A stretch of 64,000 nucleotides of DNA from Microbacterium sp. PM5 (GTDB lineage Bacteria > Actinomycetota > Actinomycetes > Actinomycetales > Microbacteriaceae). The number at the start of each line of letters is the position of its first letter. Position 1 is the stretch's first letter. Shown here piece after piece: positions 54,178 through 63,356 of the stretch. The stretch is from positions 2,735,432 through 2,799,431 of the forward strand of contig NZ_CP022162.1 of assembly GCF_003293595.1 (NCBI RefSeq), given 5' to 3'. Below the pieces are notes generated by a model. The model saw nothing but the letters and a program-made list of their open reading frames with translations, was not told where the DNA came from and ran no database searches. A program made the translations under genes and the position numbers.

Positions 54178-55490
54178 GCGCGGCGCAGAGCACGGCGGAT
54201 GCCGCGGTCGAACCGTTCGACGCGGTCGACGTCATCCGTACCAAGCGCGACCGCGGTGCGGTGCCCGAGGACGCCCTGCGCTGGATGATCGACGCCTACA
54301 CGCGCGAGTATGTCGCCGACTCGCAGATGGCGGCCTTCGCGATGGCCGTGCTCCTCAACGGCATGAACCGCGATGAGATCCGCGTCATGACCGATGCGAT
54401 GATCGCCTCGGGCGAGCGCATGAGCTTCGCCGGCCTCGGCAAGCGCACCGTCGACAAGCACTCCACCGGCGGTGTGGGTGACAAGATCACGCTGCCGCTC
54501 GCGCCGCTCGTCGCGGCGTTCGGTGTCGCGGTGCCCCAGCTGTCCGGCCGCGGCCTCGGCCACACCGGCGGCACGCTCGACAAGCTCGAGTCGATCCCCG
54601 GCTGGCGCGCCGCCCTGTCGAACGAGGAGATGTTCGCGCAGCTGCGCGACGTCGGACCGGTGATCTGTGCCGCAGGCTCCGGTCTCGCTCCCGCCGACAA
54701 GCGTCTGTACGCCCTGCGCGATGTGACCGGGACCGTCGAGGCGATCCCGCTGATCGCGTCCAGCATCATGTCGAAGAAGATCGCCGAGGGTACCGACGCG
54801 CTCGTGCTCGACGTGAAGTTCGGTTCCGGCGCGTTCATGCGCGACGTCGAGAAGGCACGTGAGCTGGCGCGCACGATGGTCGCACTCGGCACCGACTCGG
54901 GCGTGGCCACGACGGCGCTGCTGACCGACATGAACACGCCGCTCGGTCTCACCATCGGCAACGCCAACGAGGTGCGCGAGTCGGTCGAGGTGCTCGCCGG
55001 CGGCGGCCCCGCCGACATCGTCGAGCTGACCGTGGCTCTGGCCCGCGAGATGCTCGCCCTCGCCGGCCAGCCCGACACCGATGTCGAGGCGGCGCTGCGC
55101 GACGGGCGCGCCATGGACGCGTGGCGAGAGATGATCCGCGCCCAGGACGGCGATCCCGACGCGGCGTTGCCGACACCGCGTGAGACGCATACCGTGGTCG
55201 CCGCTCGCGACGGCGTGCTGACGCGGATGGAGGCGCTTCCGTTCGGCATCGCCGCGTGGCGTCTGGGCGCGGGACGGGCGCGCGCCCAGGATCCCGTCAT
55301 CCACGCCGCCGGCATCGACCTGCACGTCAAGCCCGGCGCATCCATCGTCGCCGGACAGCCGTTGTTCACCCTCCTGGCGGATGATGACAAGCGCTTCGAG
55401 CGCGCCCTCGACGCCCTCGAGGGTGCCTGGGAGATCGGAACGGATGCCCCGGCATCCACTCCGCTCGTCCTCGAGCGCATCACCGCCTGA
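54174..55490 (+). CDS. deoA: Thymidine phosphorylase
   Basis: 438-residue pyrimidine nucleoside phosphorylase. Glycosyltransferase domains with KHSTGGVGDKITL, LSGRGLGHTGGTLDKLESIPG (the family signature) and a C-terminal biotin-like alpha/beta domain. It cleaves thymidine or deoxyuridine with phosphate. Overlaps cdd by 4 nt. Confidence 0.95.
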   Translation: MSAAQSTADAAVEPFDAVDVIRTKRDRGAVPEDALRWMIDAYTREYVADSQMAAFAMAVLLNGMNRDEIRVMTDAMIASGERMSFAGLGKRTVDKHSTGGVGDKITLPLAPLVAAFGVAVPQLSGRGLGHTGGTLDKLESIPGWRAALSNEEMFAQLRDVGPVICAAGSGLAPADKRLYALRDVTGTVEAIPLIASSIMSKKIAEGTDALVLDVKFGSGAFMRDVEKARELARTMVALGTDSGVATTALLTDMNTPLGLTIGNANEVRESVEVLAGGGPADIVELTVALAREMLALAGQPDTDVEAALRDGRAMDAWREMIRAQDGDPDAALPTPRETHTVVAARDGVLTRMEALPFGIAAWRLGAGRARAQDPVIHAAGIDLHVKPGASIVAGQPLFTLLADDDKRFERALDALEGAWEIGTDAPASTPLVLERITA

Positions 55491-55530
55491 CCCTTCGCTC
55501 CACCCGCACCGCCCACCAGAAGGAAGCCCC

Positions 55531-56646
55531 ATGGCCACCGACCCCTACGCCGACCCGAAGCTCGAGGGCGTCTCCATCCGCTCGCTTCCCAAGGTCTCGC
55601 TGCACGATCACCTCGACGGCGCGCTGCGGCCGCAGACGATCATCGAGCTCGCCGACGAGATCGGCCTCGACGTCCCGTCGACGGATGCCGAGGAGCTCGC
55701 CGACTGGTTCGAGGACCAGAGCGATTCGGGTTCACTCGTCGAGTACCTGAAGACGTTCGATCTGACGACCGCCGTGATGCAGAGCGCCGACGGCCTGCGC
55801 CGCGTCGCGAAAGAGTTCGTCGAGGACCTCGCCGCCGACGGCGTGATCTACGGGGAGGTGCGCTGGGCCCCCGAGCAGCACCTGGGCGGAGGGCTCTCCC
55901 TCGAAGAAGCCGTCGAGGCCGTGCAGGAGGGCATCGAGGAGGGCGAGGACGCCGTCGACCGCTCGGGTCGCGACATCCGGGTCGGCCAGCTCATCACGGC
56001 GATGCGTCACGCCGACCGCTCGCTGGAGATCGCCCGACTCGCGGTCGCGTTCCGCGGTCGCGGTGCGGTCGGCTTCGACATCGCGGGGGCGGAGGACGGC
56101 TTCCCGCCGTCGCGTCATCGCGCCGCGTTCGACTATCTCGCCTCCGAGTTCTTCCCGGTGACGGTGCACGCGGGGGAGGCGGCGGGACTCGACTCGATCC
56201 GCTCCGCGATCCTCGACGGTCGCGCTCTCCGCCTCGGCCACGGTGTGCGCATCGCGGAGGACCTCGAGGTCGTGCAGCAGCAGGGCGACGAGGTGCTGGT
56301 GACCTTCGGCGACCTGGCGCGCTGGGTGCGCGATCGCGAGATCCCGCTCGAGCTGTCGCCCTCGTCGAACCTCCAGACCGGTGCGATCGCCGCGTGGGGC
56401 AAGAACCTCGAGGATCATCCGTTCGACCTGCTGTACCAGCTCGGCTTCGCCGTGACGGTCAACGTCGACAACCGCACGATGAGCCGCACCTCCCTCACGC
56501 GTGAGCTCGCGCTTCTGGCAGAGACGTTCGACTACCGCCTCGAAGATCTGGAGGCGTTCCAGCTGAACGCCGCCGCCGGCGCATTCCTGTCGGTGGAGGA
56601 GCGCGAAGAGCTCATCGAGCTCATCGGTGAGGGCTTCGACGCCTGA
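55531..56646 (+). CDS. add: Adenosine deaminase
   Basis: 371-residue amidohydrolase. Zinc ligands H25 and H27 in LHDHLDGALRP, VTVHAGEA with the third His and catalytic Glu, LGHGVRI, and the Asp-Asp region NVDNRTMSRTSL. It converts (deoxy)adenosine to (deoxy)inosine. Start is ATG after GAAGGAAG; it is 40 nt beyond deoA and closes the operon. Confidence 0.94.
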   Translation: MATDPYADPKLEGVSIRSLPKVSLHDHLDGALRPQTIIELADEIGLDVPSTDAEELADWFEDQSDSGSLVEYLKTFDLTTAVMQSADGLRRVAKEFVEDLAADGVIYGEVRWAPEQHLGGGLSLEEAVEAVQEGIEEGEDAVDRSGRDIRVGQLITAMRHADRSLEIARLAVAFRGRGAVGFDIAGAEDGFPPSRHRAAFDYLASEFFPVTVHAGEAAGLDSIRSAILDGRALRLGHGVRIAEDLEVVQQQGDEVLVTFGDLARWVRDREIPLELSPSSNLQTGAIAAWGKNLEDHPFDLLYQLGFAVTVNVDNRTMSRTSLTRELALLAETFDYRLEDLEAFQLNAAAGAFLSVEEREELIELIGEGFDA

Positions 56647-56662
56647 CCGTCACCCCACGGCA

Positions 56663-56677
56663 GACCCGTCACGGGTC
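56663..56677 (+). terminator. Weak hairpin after add
   Basis: GACCCGT-C-ACGGGTC is a perfect 7-bp inverted repeat 17 nt past the add stop, followed by G-rich DNA and a short TTCTTGTTC. It is a plausible but weak terminator for the nucleoside operon. Confidence 0.4.
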
Positions 56678-56760
56678 CCGGGCGGGCTCGGGTTCTTGTT
56701 CGGGTTCGGGGTTCGGGCGGAGCGCGGCGGAGTCCGGTGCGCGTCTCGATCACGGCCACC

Positions 56761-56846
56761 GTTCACAACTCCGGAGTTTCCGAGCAGGTTCGGCCCTCGG
56801 GGACACGGATCGGCCTGTCCGCTCACCGTTCTCCGGAGTTGTGAAC
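56761..56846. repeat. Long-loop hairpin, 3' side of DUF559 module 2
   Basis: GTTCACAACTCCGGAG (56761-56776) and CTCCGGAGTTGTGAAC (56831-56846) are perfect 16-bp arms with a 54-nt loop. The gene-proximal arm (56831-56846) encodes the last residues VHNSGE of the frame-repaired DUF559 product. The arms are the same as in the hairpin on the other side of the gene. Confidence 0.85.
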
Positions 56847-57718
56847 TCGCACCGTGCGCGGCGTGGTGCGAGGGCCGCGGGCTACCGCCCGCCGGAGAAC
56901 CTCGATCACCCATTCCGGACGGAAGAGGATGTCCTCGGCGAGCAGCCGCAGGGTCGTGAAGCCGAGTCCGATTGCGGCGGCATCCTGCGGCGGTCTCGCT
57001 TGTGATCCCCCCACGACCCGTGGTGCGAGAGACTGTCGCACTCGATGACAAGCCAACCGTCGACGAGGAGATCCACTCGGCCGACGCCGTCGATTCGCAC
57101 CTGCAGTTCCACGTGGCATCCCAGACTGCGCAGCATGAGGCGGACGAGGGTCTCGGTACCCGCCTCCGCACGTTGGTCGAGAAGCGGCCGCAGGGATCGG
57201 TAGCGCCCGGGAAGGTGCGCGAAGACGTCAGCGAGACCGTCTTCATCCACTGCCCCGAGATGCCACGCGCTGTCGAGAGTCGCGATTGCATCCCGAGGCC
57301 GCTGGCAGCGCACCGCTGCACATAGTGCTTCGCGGACAGGTACGAGCACATCATCGGCGGCGCTGGAGGTGGGACGCCAATGTCGGACGATCTCCGTCGA
57401 CGCCCCCGGTCGCGGCGTGCGGGAGGCGTCCGGAGCGAGCTGGATGTGCAACCCCGCACGCTCCCGTACGAACACGCCGAGAAGCCGCAACAGTGAGACG
57501 CAGTCCAGGCGCCCGCCCCACTGCACCGCCGCGCACACCTGCGGATCGGTGTCCCGGGGCAGATAGCGATCCCTCCGCAGGCGCAGGAGCCGTCCGTCGC
57601 GCACCGCGTCGGTGATCTCTCGGCCGGTGACTCCCGCGGCGAGCAGGTGAGCACGCCGCAGAACAGCGGTGGGGACGCCGCTGGGCAGAACGAGGCGGTC
57701 GGCAGGAGATCGGAGCAT
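56823..57718 (-). pseudogene. DUF559 nuclease-like gene with frameshift (module 2)
   Basis: Paralogue of the gene at 39153-40037: AbiEi-type N-terminus (ITDAVRDGRLLRLRRDRYL), the shared RDAIATLDSA segment, then a DUF559 domain with E189, D216 and E226/D228 (VIECDS). After DHKRDRR near 56986-56990 the frame is lost and a premature stop occurs at 56906 (270 residues). The missing C-terminus, AIGLGFTTLRLLAEDILFRP, is found intact in the next frame and runs to a stop at 56823. Inserting one base gives a 298-residue product, matching the 294 of module 1. So either a recent 1-nt deletion or a sequencing error. Hairpins flank it on both sides, the 3' one overlapping the end of the frame. Confidence 0.82.
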
Positions 57719-57813
57719 GTCCAGAACTCTGACCGCGACGCCCGTGGGGTGGGGCTCTGTGCGCCGCCTCGGTGGATGACCCGGTTCAGTCGGAGGCGGG
57801 GGAGGAGTCGTCG

Positions 57814-57903
57814 CCGTTCACAACTCCGGAGATGCGCTCGCGACCGTCGGCCACAGCCCTGGCTGGGGGCGGTGTACCGAGGGATCTCCGGAGTTGTGAA
57901 CGG
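57814..57903. repeat. Long-loop hairpin, 5' side of DUF559 module 2
   Basis: CCGTTCACAACTCCGGAGAT (57814-57833) and ATCTCCGGAGTTGTGAACGG (57884-57903) are perfect 20-bp arms around a 50-nt loop, ending 95 nt before the gene start. The core GTTCACAACTCCGGAG is identical to the 3' hairpin of this module. Confidence 0.87.
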
Positions 57904-57979
57904 TGGAAGGGGCCCCCGGGTTCCGCGGCCGGAAGCCAGCGCGGTCCGCCGTCCCCGGGAGGCGGGGGGCGGGAGCGGG

Positions 57980-59128
57980 TCAGAGCTCGGACTGACGGAG
58001 GCGTACGACGGCTTCGACCGCGGCGAACAGCGGGTGGGACGGCTCGAGTCCGGTGACCGCGGCGGTGAAGGTCGCGGCATCCTCTTCGCGGAGGCGGTGC
58101 TGCATCTCGACCGACTGCTCGTCGTCGGGCTCGTCGAAATCGAGGGCGGCGCCGATCGCATCGACGAGCGCGCCGGTCGCCAGTCCGCGCTCCGCGGCAG
58201 CCGCAGCGGGTCCGACGAAACGCTCGTGGCGTGACAGCTTGCGCAGCGGCTGGCGCCCGACGCGGCCCACGGTGTCGGGAAGAGCCGGGTTGGCGAAGCG
58301 GCGCAGGATCGTCGACCGGTACTCGGCGAGCTCAGCGGCAGCCCATCCGTGCACCGCGACCAGCAGTGCGGAGGTCTCCTCGAGCGCGGCGGCCACGCGG
58401 GCCTCGATGGACGGATCGGCCAGCGCGTCCGAGATCTTCTCGACGCCGGCACGGGCACCGAAGTACGCCGTTGCGGCATGACCGGTGTTCACCGTGAAGA
58501 GCTTGCGCTCGATATACGGGGCGAGGTCGTCGACGAAGTGGGCGCCCGGAATGTGCGGCGGAGCATCGCCGAAGGGCGGACGCTCGATGGCCCATTCGAA
58601 GAACGGTTCCACGGTGACGTCGATGCCCGCGCCCTCCGGCTGCGCGGGCACGATGCGGTCGACGGCGGTGTTGGCGAACACCGCCCGGTTGCTGATCGCA
58701 TCCCAGGCATCGCCGGCCTGGGCGCGGATCTCGTCGCGCAGGGTGTCGGTCGCCCCGATCGCGTTCTCGCACGCCATGACCTGCAGCGCGGGTCGCGACG
58801 GGTCGCGAAGCGCCAGGCCCGCCAGGATGTGGGGCGCGACGAAGCGCAGAATCGTCGGGCCGACCGCCGTGGTCACCACGTCGGCGGTGGCGATCTCGTC
58901 GATCAGAGCCTGCGGATCGCTGGCACTGTTGATCGCGCGGAAGCCCGTGACGACGGTGTCGGTGCCGCCGTCGCCGACTTCGTGGACGGTGTACTCCGAG
59001 GCTGCGTTGATCGCGTCGACCAAGGACGCCGCGACATCCGAGAACACCAACTCGTACCCGCCCTGGTGCAGCAGCAGTCCGACGAAGCCGCGACCGATGT
59101 TGCCGGCGCCGAAGTGGACGGCCTTCAT
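57980..59128 (-). CDS. mtlD: Mannitol-1-phosphate 5-dehydrogenase
   Basis: 382-residue NAD-dependent polyol dehydrogenase (MtlD, long-chain family), oxidising mannitol 1-phosphate from the PTS to fructose 6-phosphate. Rossmann start [17 protein letters not shown], and the family lysine/histidine region [11 protein letters not shown] are present. Its ATG shares one base with the mtlF stop. Last gene of the operon. Confidence 0.95.
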   Translation of the reverse strand: MKAVHFGAGNIGRGFVGLLLHQGGYELVFSDVAASLVDAINAASEYTVHEVGDGGTDTVVTGFRAINSASDPQALIDEIATADVVTTAVGPTILRFVAPHILAGLALRDPSRPALQVMACENAIGATDTLRDEIRAQAGDAWDAISNRAVFANTAVDRIVPAQPEGAGIDVTVEPFFEWAIERPPFGDAPPHIPGAHFVDDLAPYIERKLFTVNTGHAATAYFGARAGVEKISDALADPSIEARVAAALEETSALLVAVHGWAAAELAEYRSTILRRFANPALPDTVGRVGRQPLRKLSRHERFVGPAAAAAERGLATGALVDAIGAALDFDEPDDEQSVEMQHRLREEDAATFTAAVTGLEPSHPLFAAVEAVVRLRQSEL

Positions 59129-59565
59129 CAGCCGTTCACCGTCGACAGCAGCGCGAAGAGCTCTTGCGCGGTGGTCGCGGCCTTCAGCCGTGCGACCTCT
59201 TCGTCCTCGGAGAACAGCAGAGCGATCTGCGACAGGATGTCGAGGTGCTCGTCACCCTTGCCGGCGATGCCGACGACGAAGCTCACCTTCTCGCCGTCCC
59301 AGTCCACGCCGCCGTCGTAGCGGACGAAGGAGAGTGCCGAGTCGAGAATCGCGTCTTTGGTCTCGTTGGTGCCGTGGGGGATCGCGAGCTCGTTGCCCAT
59401 GTAGGTCGACACCGTCTGCTCGCGCTGCAGCATCGCGTCGAAGTACGCGGACGTGACCGCGCCCGCGGCTTCGAGGATGTCGGCGGCCTCCCGCATCGCC
59501 TCCTGCTTGCTCACCGTCCCCGGGTGGATGCGGACCTGGTCGATCTTCAGTACGTCGCGTGACAT
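59128..59565 (-). CDS. mtlF: Mannitol-specific PTS enzyme IIA
   Basis: 145-residue IIA protein with phospho-acceptor H64 in [10 protein letters not shown]. It accepts phosphate from HPr and passes it to the IIB domain of MtlA. It is a separate protein because MtlA here is IICB only. Preceded by a long hairpin that separates it from mtlA. Confidence 0.95.
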   Translation of the reverse strand: MSRDVLKIDQVRIHPGTVSKQEAMREAADILEAAGAVTSAYFDAMLQREQTVSTYMGNELAIPHGTNETKDAILDSALSFVRYDGGVDWDGEKVSFVVGIAGKGDEHLDILSQIALLFSEDEEVARLKAATTAQELFALLSTVNG

Positions 59566-59633
59566 GTCATCCTCGTCTCTGTTCGAAGCTCGTCCCGGTC
59601 ATCGTACGTCCGGGCGATCTGTGTCGGGCGGGA

Positions 59634-59672
59634 GCCGCGGGGACGGGGCATCACGCATCCCGTCCCCGCGGC
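59634..59672 (-). terminator. Intercistronic hairpin between mtlA and mtlF
   Basis: GCCGCGGGGACGGG and CCCGTCCCCGCGGC form a perfect 14-bp stem with an 11-nt loop, 20 nt past the mtlA stop. It may end part of the transcription or stabilise the upstream mRNA, giving less mtlF-mtlD than ptsHI-mtlA. Confidence 0.75.
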
Positions 59673-59692
59673 GTCGCGGGTGGCCTGAGCTC

Positions 59693-61363
59693 TCAGGCCT
59701 GGTTCTTGTGCTGCTGGACCACCAGATCGACGACCTCGTCGTACTTCGGCGAGTTCATGAAGTTGTCCACCGAAACGTGCGTGGCGTTCGGTGTGCGCCC
59801 GCGCGCGCGGTCGGTGAGCTGCTGCTGGGTGATCACGAGGTCCTCGCTGCCGTCGAGGTTCGCGATCGCCTTGTTGGTGACCGAGACGTCGTCGACGCCG
59901 GCCTTCTTGATCTTGTTGCGCAGCACGCTCGCACCCATCGCGGACGAGCCCATGCCGGCGTCGCACGCGAACACGATGTTCGTCACGCGCCCGACAGGCG
60001 CCAGCGTTCCCGTCGCGACGGCATCGGCGGCGCGGTCGGCCGACAGCGACGACTGGTCGCCCTCCAGCCCGGCGTTCGCGGCGGCGCCGGCACGCAGGCC
60101 GGCGAGGGCCTCGGAGCTCTTGCCCTTGTTCGCCTCGGTCTGGGCGATCGCCGCTTCGAACGAGGCGCTGGACTCCGCCTCCGCGGCCAGATCGCGCTTA
60201 CGAGATGCCCGCAGGATGACCGCGGTGATCAGGAACGTGACGGCGGCGGCGAGGATGACCGACAGGTAGACGACGAACAGGTTGCCGACGCCCGGGCCGA
60301 TGGCGGCGGCCGTCACGGCGATGATGCTGCCGGGTGCCGCCGGGAAGGCGAGGCCGCCGCCCAGCAGCATGTTGGTCGTGACACCGGTCGCCCCGCCCGC
60401 GATGAGGGCGAGGATCGTCATCGGCTTGCTCAGCGCGTACGGGAAGTAGATCTCGTGGATGCCGCCGAAGAACTGGATGATGATCGCGCCCGGAGCGGAG
60501 GCGCGCGCGGCGCCCACGCCGAAGAAGGTGAACGCCAGCAGGAGACCCACACCGGGACCGGGGTTGGCCTCGATGAGGAAGAGGATCGACTTGCCGGCCT
60601 CGGTCGCCTGCTGGATGCCGAGCGGCGTGAACACGCCGTGGTTGATGGCGTTGTTGAGGAACAGCACCTTCGCCGGCTCGACGATGATCGACAGCAGCGG
60701 CAGCAGGTTGACGCTCACGAGCCAGCCGACGATGCCGCCGAGGAACGTCGAGATGCCGAGCATGATCGGACCGAAGGCGAAGAAGCCGACGATCGCGAGG
60801 ATCATTCCGAGGATGCCGGCGGAGAAGTTGTTCACCAGCATCTCGAAGCCGGGCTTGATCTTGCCGTCCCAGAGCTTGTCCATCTGCTTCGTGATCCACG
60901 CGGCCAGCGGACCCATGATCATGGCTCCGAGGAACATCGGGATGTCGGTGCCGACGATGACACCCATCGTCGCGATGGTCGCGACGACGCCGCCTCGGGC
61001 GTCGTAGACCATGCGGCCGCCGGTGTTGGCGATCAGCAGCGGGAGTAGGTACGTGACCATCGGGCCGACCAAGCCCACGTAGACGGTGACATCGCCGCTC
61101 GCGAGTGCCGTCATCGCGCCGTTCCACCCGATAGTGGCTGCGTTTCCGCCGCCGCCGATGATCTCGGCGACGGGCGACCAGTGCCATCCGAAGGGGCTTT
61201 CCGCGCCGAAGAAGCCCTTCGTGATGAAGAGCATCGTGATGAAGCCCCAGGCGATGAAGGCCGCGATGTTCGGCATGATCATGCCGGAGAGGAAGGTGCC
61301 GAACCTCTGCACGCCGACGCGTGCGCGGTTCACCCCCGTCGATGTCGTGGACGCCGTTGTCAT
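59693..61363 (-). CDS. mtlA: Mannitol-specific PTS enzyme IICB
   Basis: 556 residues: IIC membrane domain (about 1-345, about eight helices, with GGIHEIYFPYAL as the substrate-site segment) and C-terminal IIB domain with phospho-Cys467 in FACDAGMGSSAMG. It imports and phosphorylates mannitol. A linker of about 80 residues rich in alanine lies between. Starts 32 nt after ptsI. Confidence 0.95.
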   Translation of the reverse strand: MTTASTTSTGVNRARVGVQRFGTFLSGMIMPNIAAFIAWGFITMLFITKGFFGAESPFGWHWSPVAEIIGGGGNAATIGWNGAMTALASGDVTVYVGLVGPMVTYLLPLLIANTGGRMVYDARGGVVATIATMGVIVGTDIPMFLGAMIMGPLAAWITKQMDKLWDGKIKPGFEMLVNNFSAGILGMILAIVGFFAFGPIMLGISTFLGGIVGWLVSVNLLPLLSIIVEPAKVLFLNNAINHGVFTPLGIQQATEAGKSILFLIEANPGPGVGLLLAFTFFGVGAARASAPGAIIIQFFGGIHEIYFPYALSKPMTILALIAGGATGVTTNMLLGGGLAFPAAPGSIIAVTAAAIGPGVGNLFVVYLSVILAAAVTFLITAVILRASRKRDLAAEAESSASFEAAIAQTEANKGKSSEALAGLRAGAAANAGLEGDQSSLSADRAADAVATGTLAPVGRVTNIVFACDAGMGSSAMGASVLRNKIKKAGVDDVSVTNKAIANLDGSEDLVITQQQLTDRARGRTPNATHVSVDNFMNSPKYDEVVDLVVQQHKNQA

Positions 61364-61395
61364 TGTCTTCCGTTCCCTTCGAATGTGCCGCGCCG

Positions 61396-63060
61396 TCAGC
61401 CGGCGAGGTTCTCAGCGGCGGCCTGAGCCGCCGATCGTGCGGATGCCGCGTCATCGGCGGCGAGGGCTGCCGCGGCGATGCGCTCGGCATCCTCGCGGGT
61501 GTACTGCAGAAGCGAGGCGCGCACGTCCGCGAGGGCGGTGGGGGCCATCGACAGCGTCGTCGCGCCGAGCCCGACGAGCACGACCGCCAGCAGCGGGTCG
61601 GCGGCGGCCTCGCCGCAGATGCCGACGGGCTTGCCGTTGGTCTTGCCGCCGTCGGCGGTCATCTTGATCAGCTCGAGGACCGCGGGGTGCCACGGGTCCT
61701 GGTACGACGCCACCGAGCCGAGCAGGCGGTCGGCGGCGAGCGTGTACTGCGTGAGGTCGTTCGTGCCGATGGAGGCGAAGTCCGCGATCTGCAGGATGCG
61801 CTTCGCCTGGATCGCCGACGAGGGAACCTCGACCATGACACCCGCCGTCTTGATGCCGTACTCCTTCGCGAGCGCCACGAAGTAGTCGGCCTCCTCGACG
61901 GTGGCGACCATCGGCGCCATGACCCAGAGGTCGGCATCGGTGGCGGCATCCGCGTTGGCAAGCGCCGTCAGCTGCTCGCGCAGGATGTCCTCGCTGGCGC
62001 GCAGGGCGCGCAGGCCCCGCAGGCCCAGTGCGGGGTTGTCCTCGTGCGCGTCGTTGAGGAAGGCGAGGGGCTTGTCGGCGCCGGCGTCGAGCGCGCGGAC
62101 GACGACCTTCTTGCCGGGGAACGCCTTCAGCAGCTCGGTGTACGACGCGGTCTGCTCGTCGACGGTCGGAGCCTGGGTGGCGGAGAGGAAGAGGAACTCG
62201 GTGCGGAACAGGCCGACGCCCTCGGCGCCGAGCTCGACCGCCTCGGCGGCGCCGCCCGGCTTGCCGAGGTTGGCCAGCAGCGGAACCGCCGAGCCGTCCT
62301 TGAGCGCGCCCGGGGTGAGTGGAGCGGATGCCGCGGCAGCGCGGGCATCGGCGCGGTTCTGCGCCTGCGCCCGCTCGTCCTCGGTGGGATCGACGGTGAC
62401 GACGCCCTTCGCGGCGTCCACGATCACGGTCTGCCCGTCGACGAGGTCCTTGGCGGCAGCGGCGCCCACGATGGCGACGATCGACTTCTCGCGCGCGAGG
62501 ATCGCGGTGTGCGAGGTCGGTCCGCCGTCGGTGGTGACCAGCGCGAGCACCTGGTCGAGGTCGAGCAGCGCGGTGTCGGCGGGCGCCAGGTCCTTGGCGA
62601 CGAGCACGAAGGGGTGACCCGGGTCGGGAACGCCCGGCGCGGGCAGGCCGCGCAGGCGCGCGATGACGCGCTGGGCGACGTCGTCGAGGTCGGCGGCGCG
62701 CTCACCCAGGTAGCCGCCCATCGCGGCCAGGGTGTCGCGGAAGCTCGCGAACGCCTCGTGGACGGCGTACTCACCGGTCTTGCCGGCGTTCACCCGCGTG
62801 GAGACCTCGGTGTCGAGCGTGGGGTCCTCGGCCATCATCGCCTGCGCCTCGAGCACGTCGCGGGCGAGGCCTCCGGCCTTCGAACCCCGCTCCTCCAGCT
62901 CGCGGGCGACGGCGGCGACCGCCTCGCGGACACGTGCGAGCTCCTCGTCGGGGGTGAGGGTGCTGGGGACGTCCGAGGGGGCGGGCAGGGGATCGGCCAT
63001 GCGGGCGACCGGGCCCTGTGCGACGCCCAGTCCGATACCCACTCCACGCAGTTCACTCAT
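61396..63060 (-). CDS. ptsI: PTS enzyme I (phosphoenolpyruvate-protein phosphotransferase)
   Basis: 554 residues, autophosphorylated from PEP at H184 (GGPTSHTAIL) and passing phosphate to HPr. The C-terminal PEP-binding barrel has GLFRTEFLFL, DAGADKPLAFL and the catalytic Cys in VGICGEAAAD. Normally a general PTS gene; here it is embedded in the mannitol operon, 20 nt after ptsH. Confidence 0.96.
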   Translation of the reverse strand: MSELRGVGIGLGVAQGPVARMADPLPAPSDVPSTLTPDEELARVREAVAAVARELEERGSKAGGLARDVLEAQAMMAEDPTLDTEVSTRVNAGKTGEYAVHEAFASFRDTLAAMGGYLGERAADLDDVAQRVIARLRGLPAPGVPDPGHPFVLVAKDLAPADTALLDLDQVLALVTTDGGPTSHTAILAREKSIVAIVGAAAAKDLVDGQTVIVDAAKGVVTVDPTEDERAQAQNRADARAAAASAPLTPGALKDGSAVPLLANLGKPGGAAEAVELGAEGVGLFRTEFLFLSATQAPTVDEQTASYTELLKAFPGKKVVVRALDAGADKPLAFLNDAHEDNPALGLRGLRALRASEDILREQLTALANADAATDADLWVMAPMVATVEEADYFVALAKEYGIKTAGVMVEVPSSAIQAKRILQIADFASIGTNDLTQYTLAADRLLGSVASYQDPWHPAVLELIKMTADGGKTNGKPVGICGEAAADPLLAVVLVGLGATTLSMAPTALADVRASLLQYTREDAERIAAAALAADDAASARSAAQAAAENLAG

Positions 63061-63080
63061 CTTCGGGTCTCTCCTTCGGT

Positions 63081-63356
63081 TCAGTTCTCGTCGTGATCGG
63101 TCGTCAGCAGCTCGGCGAGCACGTCGAGCACGGCGTTCGCGTTCTCACCCTCGGCGGTGAGGGTGACGTAGTCGCCCTTCTCGGCTCCCAGTGAGATGAC
63201 GCCCAGGATGCTGGCGGCGTTGACCGGTGCACCCGCGCCCTTGGAGATCGTGACCTCCAGGCCGGAGTCCTTCACGCCCTGGGCGAAGAGCTTCGCGGGT
63301 CGGGCGTGCAATCCGTTGGACGATCCGATGCGGATCGTGCGGGACACAGAGCTCAT
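63081..63356 (-). CDS. ptsH: HPr phosphocarrier protein
   Basis: 91 residues with phospho-His17 in GLHARPAK and the serine region AASILGVISLGAEKGD. It carries phosphate from EI to IIA. The ATG overlaps the preceding IIB stop by 4 nt, and the ribosome-binding site is within that gene. Confidence 0.95.
   Translation of the reverse strand: MSSVSRTIRIGSSNGLHARPAKLFAQGVKDSGLEVTISKGAGAPVNAASILGVISLGAEKGDYVTLTAEGENANAVLDVLAELLTTDHDEN

Noticed and set aside
56650..58479. A 609-codon open frame over the second DUF559 gene and mtlD end
   Set aside because: It spans both hairpins and antisense of mtlD, is Ser/Arg/Pro-rich without motif, while the overlapping frames carry clear DUF559 and MtlD domains.
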